In this document: one piece after another, positions 63,636 through 64,000 of the stretch
Position numbering within the stretch: position 1 is the stretch's first letter
Layout of the letters: every line of letters begins with the position of its first letter
Source of the DNA: Variovorax sp. PAMC26660
GTDB taxonomy: Bacteria; Pseudomonadota; Gammaproteobacteria; Burkholderiales; Burkholderiaceae_C
Assembly (NCBI RefSeq): GCF_014302995.1
Contig: NZ_CP060295.1
Location: 62,001-126,000, forward strand
DNA: 64,000 nt
Reading direction: 5' to 3'
The notes under the pieces: model-generated
Seen by the model: only the letters and a program-made list of their open reading frames with translations
What the model was told of the DNA's origin: nothing
Database searches by the model: none
Made by a program: the position numbers and the translations under genes

Positions 63636-64000
63636 ATGACTTATTGCGTAGGCATCAAACTCAACGCCGGCCTGGTGTTTCTCTCTGACTCGCGCACGAA
63701 TGCGGGCGTGGACCACATCAGCACCTTCCGCAAGATGATCGTCTACGAGCAGCCGGGCGACCGCGTCATGGTGCTGCTGTCTTCGGGCAACCTGAGCATT
63801 TCGCAGTCGGTGCGCGAGATCCTGCAAATCGAAGAGCTGCGCGAAACGCGCGAAGACGGCACGCAGGGCGACCCCATCACCATCTGGAATGCCAAGAGCA
63901 TGTTCGATGCCGCGCGCGTGCTGGGCTCGGCGGTGCGCCATGTGTACGACCGCGATGCCGAGGCGCTCAAGCATGCGGGCCTGGACTTCAACGTGTCCTT
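63636..64000 (+). CDS. Anbu-type (proteasome beta-like) peptidase, 3' end outside window
   Basis: The first 121 codons are visible. MTYCVGIKLNAGLVFLSDSRTNAGVDHISTFRKM matches Anbu, the ancestral proteasome beta-subunit relative, with the nucleophile-position Thr directly after the initiator Met. An in-frame ATG at 63621 is also present, but only the start at 63636 exposes the conserved Thr. Anbu genes usually sit with a transglutaminase-like, an alpha-E and an ATP-grasp gene, expected beyond the edge. It follows mutS by 28 bases. Confidence 0.85.
   Translation, partial: MTYCVGIKLNAGLVFLSDSRTNAGVDHISTFRKMIVYEQPGDRVMVLLSSGNLSISQSVREILQIEELRETREDGTQGDPITIWNAKSMFDAARVLGSAVRHVYDRDAEALKHAGLDFNVS

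Noticed and set aside
1..64000. CRISPR arrays, tRNA or rRNA genes, insertion sequences with transposase, prophage
   Set aside because: No regularly spaced direct repeats, no tRNA-like cloverleaf or rRNA segment, and no transposase, integrase or phage structural genes could be recognised.

Overview
The window is about 64 kb of high-GC DNA with dense genes, short intergenic gaps and frequent ATGA or TGATG stop/start overlaps. Gene content (czcICBAD with czcRS, two Bug-family binding proteins, a suhB-FUSC-mscS run, trmJ next to cysE, mutS followed by an Anbu-type peptidase) points to a betaproteobacterium of the Burkholderiales, most likely a Comamonadaceae such as Variovorax. That assignment is inferred from gene families and style; no rRNA or tRNA gene is present to confirm it.

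Layout. 1-1.9 kb: the 5' part of a sugar ABC transporter binding protein gene and an AraC regulator. 1.9-5.2 kb: housekeeping genes pmbA, darP (yjgA), mogA and a small membrane protein. 5.4-15 kb: a complete Zn/Co/Cd resistance locus, czcI-czcC-czcB-czcA-czcD on the minus strand and czcR-czcS divergent on the plus strand. 15-17.4 kb: a Na+/H+-type antiporter, an HxlR regulator with two palindromic operators, and a carboxymuconolactone decarboxylase-like gene broken by a frameshift. 17.4-19 kb: a cysteinyl-tRNA synthetase gene preceded by a probable leaderless, cysteine-containing leader peptide and an intrinsic terminator, which looks like a transcription attenuator. 19.5-22.4 kb: a Zn/Cd/Pb P-type ATPase and a divergent CadR-like MerR regulator. 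22.8-28.9 kb: cysE, trmJ and a translationally coupled suhB-FUSC-mscS run. 29-34.5 kb: a LuxR regulator flanked by two exported amidohydrolases, then an Lrp regulator and a LysE exporter. 34.5-39.4 kb: a LysR gene, an orphan livM, and a tetR-SDR-DUF418 operon whose next gene, a P-loop kinase, is cut off after about 19 codons beside livM. 39.5-46.4 kb: a PrsW-type membrane protease operon with a MarR gene, divergent from two Bug-type binding proteins and a sulfatase, then a SLAC1/TehA-type channel. 46.4-53.7 kb: a SnoaL-like protein, an SGNH hydrolase, and a lipoprotein cluster (phosphoesterase, MauG-like dihaem peroxidase, small lipoprotein, prolyl-hydroxylase-like enzyme). 53.7-60.8 kb: three regulator/effector pairs (MarR with a flavin monooxygenase, NfeR/YqjI with NfeF/YqjH, MarR with EmrB), then corA and a hypothetical gene. 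60.9-64 kb: mutS and the start of an Anbu-type peptidase.

The most unusual things I see are: (1) the cysS leader, in which a good promoter places the transcription start almost on the ATG of a 25-codon ORF with Cys-Cys and Cys codons, followed by a terminator just before cysS; (2) two copies of a roughly 250-bp element made of two hairpins whose 34-nt loop segments are perfectly complementary to each other, with a compensating base change between copies, each copy sitting between convergent genes; (3) a probable deletion scar joining an orphan livM to the 5' end of a kinase gene; (4) a second family of roughly 110-bp inverted repeats, one copy of which supplies the mogA ribosome binding site. 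Metal homeostasis is a recurring theme: Czc, CadA/CadR, NfeR/NfeF, CorA.
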